DNA of 64,000 nucleotides from Spiribacter sp. 1M189 (GCF_040838345.1 NZ_JBAKFF010000001.1:186001-250000), one strand, 5' to 3'; shown: positions 1-11,729, numbered from the stretch's first letter. The notes: generated by a model from the sequence alone, not told the origin. Translations and numbers: made by a program.

Positions 1-1005
1 ATTCCCCGCGCGCTGATCATCAATACCGGAAATGCCAATGCCGGCACCGGTCCGGCCGGCGAGCGAGCCGTTGATCAGAACTGTGCACGACTTGCCTCGA
101 TCCTCGGCTGCCGCCCCACCCAGGTCATTCCTTTTTCCACCGGTGTCATCGGTGAGCTGCTGCCCGCTGAGCGGATCGACGCGGCCCTGCCGGCGGCTGT
201 CGATGCCTTGTCGGACAATGGCTGGGCGGCGGCGGCGGATGGTATACGCACCACCGATACGCGCCCCAAGGGCCGAAGTTGCCGAGTGGAGCTGGAGGCG
301 GGGCCGGTGACGCTCACTGGCATCGCCAAGGGCTCGGGCATGATCCGGCCGGACATGGCCACCATGCTGGCCTATATCGCGACCGACGCCGACATCGATC
401 AGCCCCTGCTGCGCAACCTGTTGCGGGATGCGGTGGCGGTGAGTTTCAACCGCATCAGCGTCGATGGCGACACCTCGACCAATGATGCCTGCGCGCTGAT
501 CGCCACCGGCGCGAGCGGCAGCAAGCTCTCGGCCGAGGCGGATATCCGGCGCTTCGCCGATGCCCTCGATGCACTCTGTATCGAGCTCGCCCGCGAGATC
601 GTTGCCGACGGCGAGGGTGCAACCCGTGAACTCGCGGTTCGGGTGACGGGTGCCGGGAGCGTAGCCGAGGCCGAGCGGGTGGCGTTTACCGTGGCGGAGT
701 CGCCGCTGGTCAAGACCGCTTTATTTGCCGGCGATCCCAACTGGGGTCGGATTCTGGCCGCCGTGGGCCGTGCCGGGATCGATGATCTGGAGGTCGACCG
801 GGTGCGCATCCACATCGATGACTGTGCCATCGTCGAGGGCGGTGGTCTGAGCCCGGATTATCGGGAATCGCTCGCCGCCGAGCGCATGGCCGCGGATCGC
901 GTGACTTTCCGTATCGATCTGGATCGCGGCGATGATGAAGTGACGGTCTGGACCTGCGACTTCTCCTACGACTACGTCCGCATCAATGCCGAGTACCGGA
1001 GCTGA
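1..1005 (+). CDS. argJ: Arginine biosynthesis bifunctional protein ArgJ (5' end outside the window)
   Basis: Glutamate N-acetyltransferase / ornithine acetyltransferase, which recycles the acetyl group in cytosolic arginine synthesis. The reading frame is open from base 1, so the start lies upstream; 334 residues are visible. The N-terminal part shows the family motif NTGNANAGTG and a STGVIGE segment. The autoproteolysis site is visible as GSGMIRPDMATML: the precursor is cut before the Thr encoded at 361-363, which becomes the catalytic nucleophile of the beta chain. The C-terminus is complete. The next gene starts inside its last codons (20-nt overlap), suggesting co-transcription. The arginine genes argF and argD lie 44 kb away. 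Confidence 0.96.
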   Translation: MPRALIINTGNANAGTGPAGERAVDQNCARLASILGCRPTQVIPFSTGVIGELLPAERIDAALPAAVDALSDNGWAAAADGIRTTDTRPKGRSCRVELEAGPVTLTGIAKGSGMIRPDMATMLAYIATDADIDQPLLRNLLRDAVAVSFNRISVDGDTSTNDACALIATGASGSKLSAEADIRRFADALDALCIELAREIVADGEGATRELAVRVTGAGSVAEAERVAFTVAESPLVKTALFAGDPNWGRILAAVGRAGIDDLEVDRVRIHIDDCAIVEGGGLSPDYRESLAAERMAADRVTFRIDLDRGDDEVTVWTCDFSYDYVRINAEYRS

Positions 1006-1939
1006 CCCGATACCACTGCGCGTCGCCGTCGGCGTTGTCCGTGATGAACGGGGCCGGGTGCTCGTGGCAAGGCGTGCGCTGGACCGCCACCAGGGCGGCC
1101 GGTGGGAATTCCCCGGTGGCAAGGTCGAGGTTGACGAGTCCGTGAGCACAGCTTTGCGGCGAGAGCTGACCGAAGAGCTGGGTATTACCGTGGATGAGTG
1201 TCGTCCGCTCATTCGCATTGCCCACGACTACGGAGATCGCCAGGTGGTTCTGGAGGTCCGGACGGTTGATCGCTGGTCAGGCGAGGCGGTGGGTCTTGAG
1301 GGGCAACCGCTCGACTGGCGCCTGCCCCATGAACTCGACCCGGCCGATTTCCCGGCCGCCAATCGCGGCATCATCACCGCGCTTCGGCTGCCTGGTCACT
1401 ATGTCATCAGCGCCGACTGCCATGAGCCCGCCGCATGGCTGGCGATGCTCGATCGCGTGTTGGCGGGCGGCGAGCGACTCATCCAGTTCCGGGTGCGCCT
1501 GCAGGGCGAAGACCGGCGAGTCCTCGCCGATGAGGCGCTCGCCCGCTGTCGTGCGGTCGGTGCCCGGCTGCTTATCAACGGCGATGTGGCATTGGCTCGG
1601 GCGCTGGCGGCGGATGGCGTGCACCTGACCGGCCGTGAGCTCTCCCGGCTCCGGGAACGCCCGCTGCCGCCGGACCAGTGGGTCGCGGCTTCCTGTCATG
1701 ATCCGCAGGCAATCCGGCAGGCTGCGTCACTGGGTGTGGACTTTGCTGTTCTGAGCCCGGTTGCCGCGACGGCAAGTCACCCCGGCGCGCAGCCCCTTGG
1801 GTGGGCTGCGTTCAACGGCTGGGCGGCGGAAGCGCCTTTCCCGGTCTATGCCCTTGGCGGGATGACGCCCGATGACCGGGCGATGGCATGCCGCCAAGGC
1901 GGTCAGGGGGTGGCCGGTATCTCGGGGTTCTGGGCTTAG
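986..1939 (+). CDS. Nudix hydrolase (MutT-like) fused to a thiamine-phosphate-synthase-like domain
   Basis: A two-domain protein of 317 aa. Residues about 10-125 form a MutT-type Nudix domain with the full Nudix box (GX5EX7REUXEEXGU) at residues 45-67, expected to sanitise oxidised nucleotides such as 8-oxo-dGTP. From about residue 130 (YVISAD) to the end it resembles ThiE/TenI, a TIM barrel with [10 protein letters not shown] and ALGGM segments. This fusion is known in many gammaproteobacteria; whether the ThiE half makes thiamine phosphate is unclear. The ATG at 986 lies within argJ. The gene converges on yacG with a 4-nt tail overlap. Confidence 0.9.
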   Translation: MPSTGADPIPLRVAVGVVRDERGRVLVARRALDRHQGGRWEFPGGKVEVDESVSTALRRELTEELGITVDECRPLIRIAHDYGDRQVVLEVRTVDRWSGEAVGLEGQPLDWRLPHELDPADFPAANRGIITALRLPGHYVISADCHEPAAWLAMLDRVLAGGERLIQFRVRLQGEDRRVLADEALARCRAVGARLLINGDVALARALAADGVHLTGRELSRLRERPLPPDQWVAASCHDPQAIRQAASLGVDFAVLSPVAATASHPGAQPLGWAAFNGWAAEAPFPVYALGGMTPDDRAMACRQGGQGVAGISGFWA

Positions 1940-2139
1940 AGACGTTCATCTCCGTTGGGATCCAGCCCCTCGGGCAGCCCTTCGATGTCCGGTTCCGCGG
2001 GTTCTCCGGGGATCTGGTGACGCTCGTCGAGCCAGTCGCCGAGGTCGATCATCCGGCAGCGCTTCGAGCAGAAGGGCCGATACGGTGAGCGTTCCGCGCT
2101 CCAGGGGACCTGTGCGCCGCATTGGGGGCAGGTGACCAT
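1936..2139 (-). CDS. yacG: DNA gyrase inhibitor / zinc-binding protein YacG
   Basis: A 67-aa protein with a treble-clef-like zinc site, CPQC near the N-terminus and CSKRC at residues about 24-28, followed by the typical IDLGDWL segment and an acidic tail. YacG family members bind GyrB and inhibit gyrase in E. coli. The frame stays open upstream to 2358, but homology starts at the ATG at 2137-2139, which gives the usual family length. It lies last in the minus-strand cluster pilB-pilC-pilD-coaE-zapD-yacG, 10 nt after zapD, as in many gammaproteobacteria. Confidence 0.93.
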   Translation of the reverse strand: MVTCPQCGAQVPWSAERSPYRPFCSKRCRMIDLGDWLDERHQIPGEPAEPDIEGLPEGLDPNGDERL

Positions 2140-2149
2140 CGGTGTGGTG

Positions 2150-2938
2150 TCAGATGACACAGCGCTCAAGGGTGAACGGGACATCATCGCTGACCTGTTG
2201 GGGTCGTTCGCCCTGCTCGGGCTGTTCCATGAAACGGATGTTGCAGAAATGCCGGCTACCGCTGATTTCGGGATAACACTGGCGGGCCTGCGGTAGCAGA
2301 ACGCGCAGCATCTGGTAAGGGGTGGCCCGGTCGAGGGTCGCCTGGAAACTGCCGCCACCGGCTGTTTCGCTGACCGGGTCCGCGCTCTCGCGAAGGAGCC
2401 GCAGAACCAGTGCCGTGCCCTCGTCGATCAGCGTGAAACCCCCATGCCAGTCGGCCAGCAACGCCTGCCGCTCGGCCGCGGGCCCCTCAAGCCAGAGGTG
2501 GTAACCCGGCAGGTCGAACGCGCAGGTGCCACCCAGTACGCCGGCGCGCTGTTCAATACCGGTGAGGAATTCATTGTTGCGCACCACCGCCGGCATCCCG
2601 GTGGGTGCCTCGCGCAGTCGTCGTGCGATGTCACGGCACTCGGCGAGAACCGGCTCGAGTAGCCGGTCATCCACCTCCGGGCGGGCCTGAAGTTTCTCCA
2701 GGCTGTTCAGGATACGCTCCAGCTCTTTCTGAAGTTCGGAGCGGACGTCGCTGCGGTTGAGCAGACCGATGATATCGAGCAGGGCATCCACGGCAGACCG
2801 GGTATGCCAGGCGGACTCACCGGCAGCGCCGAACCGGAACCGATCGAAGAGGAATTCCAGACGCAGGAAGGTTCGCATCCGCTCGTTGAGCGGATACTCG
2901 TAGATAGTCAGATCTGCCTGAGTTCCGGTGTCTTCCAC
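2150..2938 (-). CDS. zapD: Cell division protein ZapD
   Basis: FtsZ-associated protein that bundles FtsZ filaments at midcell. The N-terminal [14 protein letters not shown] segment matches the ZapD family signature, and the rest is mainly helical. I chose the GTG at 2936-2938 because it is preceded by an AGGGGCGAG stretch and gives about the family length (262 aa). An in-frame ATG at 2978-2980 would add 14 residues but has no visible ribosome binding site. The gene sits between coaE and yacG, its conserved neighbours, and is probably co-transcribed with them. Confidence 0.88.
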   Translation of the reverse strand: MEDTGTQADLTIYEYPLNERMRTFLRLEFLFDRFRFGAAGESAWHTRSAVDALLDIIGLLNRSDVRSELQKELERILNSLEKLQARPEVDDRLLEPVLAECRDIARRLREAPTGMPAVVRNNEFLTGIEQRAGVLGGTCAFDLPGYHLWLEGPAAERQALLADWHGGFTLIDEGTALVLRLLRESADPVSETAGGGSFQATLDRATPYQMLRVLLPQARQCYPEISGSRHFCNIRFMEQPEQGERPQQVSDDVPFTLERCVI

Positions 2939-2995
2939 GCTCGCCCCTATCAGCGAATGTTGGCATTCTCTCCCAGACATCGGGCAATCACCAAA

Positions 2996-3634
2996 TCAGT
3001 CAGTCATCGCGGCGAGATGGCGATATTTCTGATGCAGGGTCTCGACACGGGCGTCGAGCGCCTCGGGTGTGCCGTCGTTGACGATGACATCGTCCGCCAG
3101 CGCCAGTCGGCGCTCGCGCTGTGTCTGGCTGGCGAGCGCCTGATCAGCCTGTGCCCGGTCGACATCGTCGCGCGCCATCAGGCGTTGGCGCTGCCGTGAT
3201 GGCTCGGCATCCACCACCAGAATGCGATCATATGAGTCTGCCCAGCCGGCCTCGACCAGCAGCGGAACCACGACAATGGCGTACGGGGCATCCACCTCGC
3301 CCAGGCGCAGCGCGACACGGGCACGGATGCGTGGATGGGTGATCGCCTCCAGATCCCGGCGGGCCGTCTCATCCTTGAATATCCGCTCGCGCAGGGCGCG
3401 CCGATCCAGCTCACCCCGGGCGTCGATCACCTGCGCCCCGAAGCGTTCACGAACCGCGGCGAGGCCGTCGCTGCCCGGCGCCACGACCTCCCGGGCCAGT
3501 TCATCGGTGTCGATAACGGGCACGCCCAGGGCGGCAAAGCGGTTGCTGACGGCGGTCTTGCCACTGGCAATGCCACCGGTCAGACCCACTACCAGGGCCG
3601 GCCGACTGCCCGATTCAGATTGCACCCCACTCAT
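2996..3634 (-). CDS. coaE: Dephospho-CoA kinase
   Basis: Catalyses the last step of coenzyme A synthesis, ATP-dependent 3'-phosphorylation of dephospho-CoA. The P-loop GGIASGKT is at residues 20-27, followed by the DTDELAR acid motif and the PLLVEAGW lid-proximal segment. Length is 212 aa, typical for the family. Its start overlaps the end of pilD by 20 nt, so the two are translationally linked, as in the classical pilD-coaE arrangement. Confidence 0.96.
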   Translation of the reverse strand: MSGVQSESGSRPALVVGLTGGIASGKTAVSNRFAALGVPVIDTDELAREVVAPGSDGLAAVRERFGAQVIDARGELDRRALRERIFKDETARRDLEAITHPRIRARVALRLGEVDAPYAIVVVPLLVEAGWADSYDRILVVDAEPSRQRQRLMARDDVDRAQADQALASQTQRERRLALADDVIVNDGTPEALDARVETLHQKYRHLAAMTD

Positions 3635-4421
3635 GGGGCCAGACTAGCGTGATCCAGCCGGCCATGGCGAGCCAGGGTCCGAAGGCGATGTGCGCCGGGA
3701 GGGGACGCCTGCGGGCCGGCCCTGTCAGGAGCGACCATAGCGCACCGCCGCCGGCGGCCAACAGCATGACCAGGGGCAGCGTCCCCGGTCCTAGCCAGGC
3801 ACCGAGCATGGCCATCAGCTTGAAATCGCCTCCACCCATGCCATCGCAGCCCCGAAGCAGACGGAAGCCGGCGTTGAGGCTGCTGAGGGCGGCGTAGCCG
3901 ATCGCGGCGCCGAGCACCGCCTGGCTGGCGTCGCCATGAATGCCCCAGGTTGCAAGCAGCAGGCCGAGCCAGAGACCGCTCAGGGTAAGCGTGTCCGGCA
4001 GCAGGCGAGTGGCATGATCGATGCCTGCCAGTGCGAGCAGCCAGGCCGTGAGCAGAAACGCCGAAAAGCCCGCCGGCGTGATGCCGAACCGTGCGGTGAC
4101 CAGCAGTCCGCCGATGGCCATCAATGCCTCGATGAGCGGGTATCGGAGGCTGATGGGCGAACGGCAATGCCGGCATCGGCCGAGGCGTCGGATCCAGCCA
4201 AAAAGAGGGATGTTGTCGCGCCACCAGATGACCTGCCGGCAGTGGGGGCATCGCGAACGGCCCGTCAGGATCCCCGCCATGCCAGGGGTCGGATCCGCCT
4301 CGGTCATGGTGCGCGGCAGGCGGTGGATGACGACATTGATGAAGCTGCCGATACAAAGACCGATGATGCCGGTCAGGCTCATTAGCAAGGCGGATTCGCT
4401 GACTGCCGGTAGCGGATTCAA
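3615..4421 (-). CDS. pilD: Type IV prepilin peptidase / N-methyltransferase PilD
   Basis: Inner-membrane aspartyl protease that cleaves prepilin leaders after Gly and methylates the new N-terminus. The 268-aa protein begins with a membrane segment (LCIGSFINVVIHRLP), then a cytoplasmic zinc site with C58, C61, C83 and C86, and then several hydrophobic segments. The two catalytic Asp regions, GIDHATRLLPD and GGGDFKLMAMLG, are present. Likely substrates in this window are the two pilin-like proteins at 18.8-19.9 kb. It overlaps pilC by 4 nt and coaE by 20 nt. Confidence 0.95.
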   Translation of the reverse strand: MNPLPAVSESALLMSLTGIIGLCIGSFINVVIHRLPRTMTEADPTPGMAGILTGRSRCPHCRQVIWWRDNIPLFGWIRRLGRCRHCRSPISLRYPLIEALMAIGGLLVTARFGITPAGFSAFLLTAWLLALAGIDHATRLLPDTLTLSGLWLGLLLATWGIHGDASQAVLGAAIGYAALSSLNAGFRLLRGCDGMGGGDFKLMAMLGAWLGPGTLPLVMLLAAGGGALWSLLTGPARRRPLPAHIAFGPWLAMAGWITLVWPHEWGAI

Positions 4422-5635
4422 ACCACCGCCCCCAGTTGAAAGACGGGCAGGTACATGGCCAGGACCAGGCCGCCCACCAGCAGCCCGAGAAGGCTCATGA
4501 TGATGGGCTCCAGCGCGGTGCCGAGCCCGTCAACGCCCTGTATGACCCGTGTTTCATGGCGCTCGGCGATTCGCTGCAGCATCGTCTCGAGTCGCCCGGA
4601 GGCCTCGCCGGTGGCGATCATCTGACCGGTGCTCGCCGGGAAATGTCCGGCGCTGCCCACCGCGAACGCCAGCGATCTTCCGTCGCGCAGATGATCGCCC
4701 ATCTGGCTCACGGCATCGCGGTAGACCGTATTGCCCAGCGTGCGCGCGATGGTGGGCAGGGCCTCGGCCAGCGGAATCCCGGCACGCAGCATCACGGCCA
4801 GAGTCCGGGTGAAACGCGCGATCATCGCGCCCTCGATAAGCGCCCCGATGAGCGGTAGGCGGAGGAGCAGCCGGTCGCGGTAGCGAAGTAGTCCCGGGAA
4901 TTGCGACGTCGCGACGCCGATCAGGCCGAGGCAGACGATGACGGCGACCATGACGAGCCAGCCCCCGTGGCGGAGCCACTCCGAGGCGGCGATCACCTGT
5001 CGGGTGAACAGCGGCAGCTGGGCGCCAAAACCCTGGAACAGGCTCTCGAAACGGGGCACCACGAACATCAGCAGTGCCAGGGTGACGATGAGCGCGATGC
5101 ACAGCACCAGGCCCGGGTAGAGCATTGCCCGGCGTAGACGACGCCGGATGGTCTCGCTGCGCTCGGCGTCACTGGCGATGCGCTCGAGCAGGGTCTCCAG
5201 CTCGCCGGATTGCTCGCCGGCCTGCACCAGTCCGCATATCAACGGGCTGAAGTGCCGGGGTTGCTCGGCCAGCGCCGCGGAGAGTGGCATCCCCGCTACG
5301 ACATGATGCCGAATGGTGCCGATCACCCGGCGCAGGCCGGCATGTTTCTCCTCGCGGGCGATCATCTCCAGTGCTTCCACTAATGGAATGCCCGCGGTGG
5401 CCATCGTCGAGAGCTGGCGCAGCAGAGGCGTTGTCTGACGGGGGCGGAGCGCCGGTGTGGTGGGGGTGACGATTGCCTCGAGCCAGGCCGGGACGGCAAC
5501 GGCATGCTCGACAAAAATACCGTGACTCCGCAGGTCACGACGCAGTTGTACGGCGTCGCCGGCAGGCATCAGACCGCGCCGTCTTGTCCCGTTCAGATCC
5601 CGGCCCTGCCAGCCATAGGTCGGCATCCGGCTCAT
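4418..5635 (-). CDS. pilC: Type IV pilus inner-membrane assembly protein PilC
   Basis: Platform protein of the type IV pilus machine (T2SF family). The 405-aa product shows two repeats of the T2SF domain, each with the LxxAGxPL motif (TAGIPLVEALEMI; RAGIPLAEALPTI), and three hydrophobic membrane segments. The frame is open to 5854, but the ATG at 5633-5635 overlaps the pilB stop codon (ATGA) and gives the normal N-terminus (MPTYGWQG follows). It works with PilB, the next gene upstream. Confidence 0.94.
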   Translation of the reverse strand: MSRMPTYGWQGRDLNGTRRRGLMPAGDAVQLRRDLRSHGIFVEHAVAVPAWLEAIVTPTTPALRPRQTTPLLRQLSTMATAGIPLVEALEMIAREEKHAGLRRVIGTIRHHVVAGMPLSAALAEQPRHFSPLICGLVQAGEQSGELETLLERIASDAERSETIRRRLRRAMLYPGLVLCIALIVTLALLMFVVPRFESLFQGFGAQLPLFTRQVIAASEWLRHGGWLVMVAVIVCLGLIGVATSQFPGLLRYRDRLLLRLPLIGALIEGAMIARFTRTLAVMLRAGIPLAEALPTIARTLGNTVYRDAVSQMGDHLRDGRSLAFAVGSAGHFPASTGQMIATGEASGRLETMLQRIAERHETRVIQGVDGLGTALEPIIMSLLGLLVGGLVLAMYLPVFQLGAVV

Positions 5636-7272
5636 CCCCGGGTAACCCGGTCGATCTCGCCGAGGCTGGTCAGGCCCTGCGCGGCCTTGGCCAGCCCGGC
5701 ATCGCGCAGGCCATGCAGTCCGGTGGCGCGCAGGTCCGCGGCGAGGGTCGTATCCCGGTCGTTCTGCAGGATTCGGGTGATGATGGCATCGGTCATGGGC
5801 ATGACCTCGTGAATACCCAGCCGACCCCGGTAGCCGTTCAGGCATCGGGAGCATCCGGCTGCTTCGAAAAACTGGCCGTCTGGCGGTATGCGAGCCGGCT
5901 TGCGGCAGTGCGGGCAGAGTCGGCGAACCAGCCGTTGGGCGCTCACCAGGATGACCGATGCGGCGATGTTCCAGCGCGGAATGCCCATGTTCACGAGGCG
6001 CGTGATCGCGCCTGGCGCATCGTTGGTATGCAGGGTGGAGAGGACCAGGTGTCCGGTCTGGGCCGCCTTGATGGCGATTTCCGCGGTTTCGCGATCGCGG
6101 ATCTCGCCAACCATCATGATGTCCGGATCCTGGCGCAGAAAGGCCCGGAGGGTCTCGGGAAAATCGAGGCCGATGCGGCTGTTCACCGAGATCTGGTTGA
6201 TGCCGGGGAGCTTGATTTCCACCGGATCCTCGACCGTGAGGATGTTCCGGCTGCTGCGATTGAGTTGTTGCAGCGCGCTGTAGAGCGTCACGGTCTTGCC
6301 CGAGCCCGTCGGCCCGGTCACCAGAATCATGCCGTGGGGTCGGTCGATGGCGGCACGAAAGGCGGCCAGCTGATCGGCCTCGAGGCCCAGCGCCTCAAGG
6401 CCCAGGGCGGCGGTCGCGGAGTCGAGCAGGCGCAGGACGAGCTTTTCTCCGAACAGTGTCGGCACTGTGCTGACACGGAAATCCACGGCCTCGCCCTCGT
6501 CGGTTTCCATGCGCAGGCGTCCGTCCTGTGGCAGGCGGCGCTCGGCAATGTCCATGCGGGCCATGACCTTGAGGCGCGCCACCAGCCGATCGGCCATATC
6601 CACCGGCGGGTGAGCCACCTCCTGGAGCAGGCCGTCCCGGCGAAAGCGCACCCGACAGTGCGCCTCGAAGGGCTCCAGGTGGATGTCCGAAGCCTGCTCA
6701 CGAATCGCCCGGCGCAGCAGTTCGTTGATATAGCGGATGACCGGCGTGTCATCCTCGGGCGGATTACCGGAGCCGTCCCGCACCTCGGTCTCCGACCGGG
6801 GTGTCGAGGCCAGCTCCTCGCCCAGTGCATCAACGCTCCCGCTGAGCATGGCGATCCGGGCCGAGAGCGTATCGTCCTCCGCGAGGACCGGCTCGACGGG
6901 CAGATCGGTATGAAAGCGCAGTTCATTCAGGGCGGCGACATTGGCGGGATCGGATACGGCCACCCGCAGCATGCCGCCCTGTCTCTCGAGAGGAAGTGCC
7001 TGATGCCGGCGGATGATCTCGGGGTCGATACGCTCGAGCAGCGCCGGATCCGGCTCCAGTTGCGCGCCACTGACCCGCTCGATGCCGAACTCTTCGGCCG
7101 CGGCGTCAGCGATCGTGGCGGGGCTGAGCGCGCCGCTGTCGAGGAGTTGACGGACCAGGGGACGGCGGGTACGCCGCGCCTCGCTGACAATGCGATCCGC
7201 CTGTGCGGCGCCCAGCACACCCTGCTTGACGAGGCGCCGCGCCAGGGCGGGCCGACGCGCGGTTGTATCCAT
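5632..7272 (-). CDS. pilB: Type IV pilus assembly ATPase PilB
   Basis: Hexameric extension ATPase of the type IV pilus (GspE/PilB family, 546 aa). Residues about 1-150 form the MshEN-like N-terminal domain. The ATPase core has Walker A GPTGSGKT at 320-327, an Asp box, a Walker B region ending in MMVGEIRDRETAEI and a His box (STLHTN). A tetracysteine zinc site (CPHC, then CSRC) follows. It is the first gene of the pilB-pilC-pilD-coaE-zapD-yacG cluster. No retraction ATPase (PilT) is present in this window. Confidence 0.96.
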   Translation of the reverse strand: MDTTARRPALARRLVKQGVLGAAQADRIVSEARRTRRPLVRQLLDSGALSPATIADAAAEEFGIERVSGAQLEPDPALLERIDPEIIRRHQALPLERQGGMLRVAVSDPANVAALNELRFHTDLPVEPVLAEDDTLSARIAMLSGSVDALGEELASTPRSETEVRDGSGNPPEDDTPVIRYINELLRRAIREQASDIHLEPFEAHCRVRFRRDGLLQEVAHPPVDMADRLVARLKVMARMDIAERRLPQDGRLRMETDEGEAVDFRVSTVPTLFGEKLVLRLLDSATAALGLEALGLEADQLAAFRAAIDRPHGMILVTGPTGSGKTVTLYSALQQLNRSSRNILTVEDPVEIKLPGINQISVNSRIGLDFPETLRAFLRQDPDIMMVGEIRDRETAEIAIKAAQTGHLVLSTLHTNDAPGAITRLVNMGIPRWNIAASVILVSAQRLVRRLCPHCRKPARIPPDGQFFEAAGCSRCLNGYRGRLGIHEVMPMTDAIITRILQNDRDTTLAADLRATGLHGLRDAGLAKAAQGLTSLGEIDRVTRG

Positions 7273-7388
7273 TCTGCGCTCCGTTTCCGCTTGGCGGAGG
7301 CGCAGTATGCGATTCGACGGGCCGGGCCGACCGTGACCGGGGTCGCAGAATGCTCAGTGAGTTACAGCGGCTTGGCGGGGGAGAGAAA

Positions 7389-7465
7389 TGGTCGGGGTGG
7401 CGAGATTTGAACTCACGACTCCTGCCTCCCGAAGACAGTGCTCTACCAAGCTGAGCTACACCCCG
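7389..7465 (-). tRNA. tRNA-Pro(CGG)
   Basis: A 77-nt cloverleaf on the minus strand with the 3' CCA encoded (complement of 7389-7391). The acceptor stem CGGGGTG pairs with CACCCCG, the D-loop reads AGCTCAGCTTGGTAGAGC and the T-arm contains GTTCAAATC. The anticodon loop is TTCGGGA, giving anticodon CGG with G37, as expected for proline tRNAs. It lies 9 nt downstream of ispB on the same strand and could be processed from that transcript. Confidence 0.95.
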
Positions 7466-7474
7466 AATGCCTGT

Positions 7475-8452
7475 TCAGTGATTGCGACCCACCGCGAATC
7501 GGGCCAGCGATCCCAGTGCCGCGCGGAAGTCGCTGTCGGGAAATGCCTCGAGCGCACGCTCGGCATACTCGGCTTCCTGCTCGGCAAGGCCGCGAGTATA
7601 GGCAATCGACCCGGTGTGCGCAATCGCCTCAGCGACGGCGTCGATCTGCTCGCGACCCCCGTTTTCAATGGCCGAGCGCAGCATGTCGCGCTCGGCCGTA
7701 TCGGCGTTGGCCATGCAGTGGATCAGAGGCAGAGTGGGTTTGCCCTCGGCCAGGTCATCGCCGATGTTCTTGCCGATGGCCTCGGCGCTGCCGTCGTAGT
7801 CAAGGGCGTCATCCGCCAGCTGGAAGGCGATGCCGAGATGCCGGCCGTAGTCTGCCGCGGCGCGGATCGCTGTCTCGTCGCCCGGCCGCGCCAGGCCGGC
7901 CGCCAGTCGGCAACCCGCCTCGAACAGAACCGCCGTCTTGCGGTAGATCACCTCGTGGTAGCGGGGCTCGGACACATCCGGGTCGTGCACATGCATGAGC
8001 TGCATGACTTCGCCTTCCGCGATGCGATTGGTCGTGCGCGAGAAGACCGCCATCACCGTCTTGTCGTCGAGTTCCACCATCATCTCGAAGGCACGGGTGT
8101 AGAGGAAGTCGCCGACCAGCACGCTGGCCTCGTTACCCCAGATCTGGTTGGCGGTATCCCGGCCCCGGCGTACGGCGGACTCGTCCACCACATCGTCGTG
8201 AAGCAGTGTGGCGGTGTGGATGAGCTCCACGGTGGCACCCAGCAGCGCATGCCGTTCGTCATCCGGCGGATGGCCGGCAGCGCGGGCCATGAGCAGGGTC
8301 ACCATGGGGCGCAGTCGTTTGCCACCACCGCCGATGATGTAGTGACCCAGCTGATTGATCAGGGCAACGTCGGACTGCAGCCGCGCCTTGATGATGCGGT
8401 CGACGGCAGTCATGTCGCCCGCAATGCGCTCGCGTATGGCGGCGATCTCCAT
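7475..8452 (-). CDS. ispB: Octaprenyl diphosphate synthase (long-chain trans-prenyltransferase)
   Basis: Makes the all-trans polyprenyl side chain of ubiquinone from FPP and IPP. The 325-aa sequence has GGGGKRLRP at 41-49, the first Asp-rich motif LLHDDVVD ending at residue 90, and a second one (ADDALDYD) near residue 215. The spacing DDxxD without an insert is that of long-chain synthases, unlike the short-chain IspA at 52.8 kb. It is divergent from rplU, the usual gammaproteobacterial arrangement. Confidence 0.95.
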   Translation of the reverse strand: MEIAAIRERIAGDMTAVDRIIKARLQSDVALINQLGHYIIGGGGKRLRPMVTLLMARAAGHPPDDERHALLGATVELIHTATLLHDDVVDESAVRRGRDTANQIWGNEASVLVGDFLYTRAFEMMVELDDKTVMAVFSRTTNRIAEGEVMQLMHVHDPDVSEPRYHEVIYRKTAVLFEAGCRLAAGLARPGDETAIRAAADYGRHLGIAFQLADDALDYDGSAEAIGKNIGDDLAEGKPTLPLIHCMANADTAERDMLRSAIENGGREQIDAVAEAIAHTGSIAYTRGLAEQEAEYAERALEAFPDSDFRAALGSLARFAVGRNH

Positions 8453-8535
8453 CCGAATGGGTCCCGGTATGAAAGGAGTAGCCCGCGATGCTAGGAACGG
8501 GCGCGGGGGGTGTCAAGCACCGCGGTGCCTGCGCA

Positions 8536-8564
8536 TTGACCGGAAATGGGAATGCGGCTATCAT
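8536..8564 (+). promoter_or_regulatory. Sigma-70 promoter for rplU-rpmA
   Basis: TTGACC at 8536-8541 and TATCAT at 8559-8564 are separated by exactly 17 nt, 37 nt upstream of the rplU start. This is a near-consensus sigma-70 promoter in the ispB/rplU divergent gap. Confidence 0.75.
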
Positions 8565-8600
8565 CTCGCGGCTTTGGATCAACTCCCTGGAGTCTTTCAG

Positions 8601-8915
8601 ATGTACGCGGTTATCAAGTCGGGTGGCAAACAGTACCGGGTCGCCGAGGGCGACGTGCTGAAGGTCGAGAAGCTGAACGCCGAGGCCGGCGATACCGTGG
8701 ACTTCGACGAGGTTCTGCTCGTTGCCGACGGCGACGACGTCAAGGTCGGAACGCCGCGCCTCGACGGTGGACGGGTCTCCGCCGAGGTCGTCTCGCAGGG
8801 CCGTGGGCGCAAGATCGAGGTGGTCAAGTTCAAGCGCCGCCAGGATTATCAGCGCCACTACGGTCACCGTCAGCCCTACACCGAGGTCCGCATCACCGGC
8901 ATTCAGGCCGGCTGA
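8601..8915 (+). CDS. rplU: 50S ribosomal protein L21
   Basis: A 104-aa ribosomal protein of the large subunit, starting [14 protein letters not shown], the family signature, and ending with the [12 protein letters not shown] segment. Open frame extends upstream to 8355, but homology and the promoter position fix the ATG at 8601. It is followed after 31 nt by rpmA, its standard operon partner. Confidence 0.97.
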   Translation: MYAVIKSGGKQYRVAEGDVLKVEKLNAEAGDTVDFDEVLLVADGDDVKVGTPRLDGGRVSAEVVSQGRGRKIEVVKFKRRQDYQRHYGHRQPYTEVRITGIQAG

Positions 8916-8946
8916 TCGCAGCAGCCCGACAACGGAGACAGTACTC

Positions 8947-9207
8947 ATGGCACATAAGAAGGCAGGCGGCAGCACACGGAACGGTCGCGATTCGCAATCG
9001 AAGCGGCTTGGTGTCAAGCGCTTCGGCGGTCAGGCGGTGATTGCCGGTAACATCCTGGTCCGGCAGCGTGGCACGCACTTTCACGCTGGCGAAAACGTCG
9101 GCATCGGCAACGACCACACGCTCTTCGCCAAGGTCGATGGCCAGGTCGTGTTTGCCCGCAAGGGGCCGCACAAGCGACGTGTGGTCAGCATTCAGCCGGC
9201 GGGCTGA
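8947..9207 (+). CDS. rpmA: 50S ribosomal protein L27
   Basis: An 86-aa protein whose N-terminus [16 protein letters not shown] is the diagnostic L27 sequence reaching the peptidyl transferase centre. The [19 protein letters not shown] core is also present. It lies between rplU and obgE and is closed by an intrinsic terminator. Confidence 0.97.
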   Translation: MAHKKAGGSTRNGRDSQSKRLGVKRFGGQAVIAGNILVRQRGTHFHAGENVGIGNDHTLFAKVDGQVVFARKGPHKRRVVSIQPAG

Positions 9208-9233
9208 ACGCCAGCGCCCCAGCGCCCCGAACC

Positions 9234-9258
9234 AGCCCCGCCGCGAGCGGGGCTTTTT
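9234..9258 (+). terminator. Rho-independent terminator after rpmA
   Basis: Perfect 8-bp stem AGCCCCGC / GCGGGGCT with the 5-nt loop CGCGA, followed by a run of T to 9258. It lies between rpmA and obgE and probably lowers read-through into obgE. Confidence 0.85.
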
Positions 9259-9277
9259 GATTGCGGCGGATGGATAA

Positions 9278-11431
<2,154 letters not shown>

Positions 11432-11432
<1 letters not shown>

Positions 11433-11454
11433 TGCGCGCCATGGCGGCGCGCAC
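11432..11454. other. Hairpin between the converging ends of proB and rpsT
   Basis: Perfect 9-bp stem GTGCGCGCC / GGCGCGCAC with a 5-nt loop, starting on the last base of the proB stop codon. No T-run follows on either strand, so it may protect 3' ends or act as a weak terminator. Confidence 0.5.
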
Positions 11455-11465
11455 ACGGGCATTGA

Positions 11466-11729
11466 TCAGGCGAGGGCCTTGATCTGCTGGGCCAGCCGGC
11501 TTTTATGCCGCGCCGCCTTGTTCTTGTGGATGACACCGCGGGTAGCCATCCGGTCGAGTACCGGCACAGCTTCGTTGTAGGCGGACTCGGCAGTAGCCTT
11601 GTCGCCTTTTTCGATCGCGGCCGTCACCTGCTTGAGCTTGGTGCGCATCATCGACCGGCGGGCCTGATTGTGACGGCGCCGATGCTCGGCCTGACGGGCG
11701 CGTTTCCTGGCGGAGGCGATGTTGGCCAA
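11466..11729 (-). CDS. rpsT: 30S ribosomal protein S20 (TTG start)
   Basis: An 87-aa, lysine/arginine-rich small-subunit protein that binds 16S rRNA early in assembly. The S20 signature begins [14 protein letters not shown], which places the start at a TTG codon (11727-11729) preceded by an AGGAG sequence eight bases upstream; the longer open frame to 11807 has no homology. E. coli rpsT also starts with UUG, a feature tied there to translational autoregulation, so the same control is plausible here. It is divergent from murJ, as in many relatives. Confidence 0.95.
   Translation of the reverse strand: MANIASARKRARQAEHRRRHNQARRSMMRTKLKQVTAAIEKGDKATAESAYNEAVPVLDRMATRGVIHKNKAARHKSRLAQQIKALA

Noticed and set aside
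5473-7410. A 645-aa open frame on the plus strand opposite pilB
   Set aside because: It is a high-GC antisense shadow: no family similarity, while pilB on the other strand has complete ATPase motifs.
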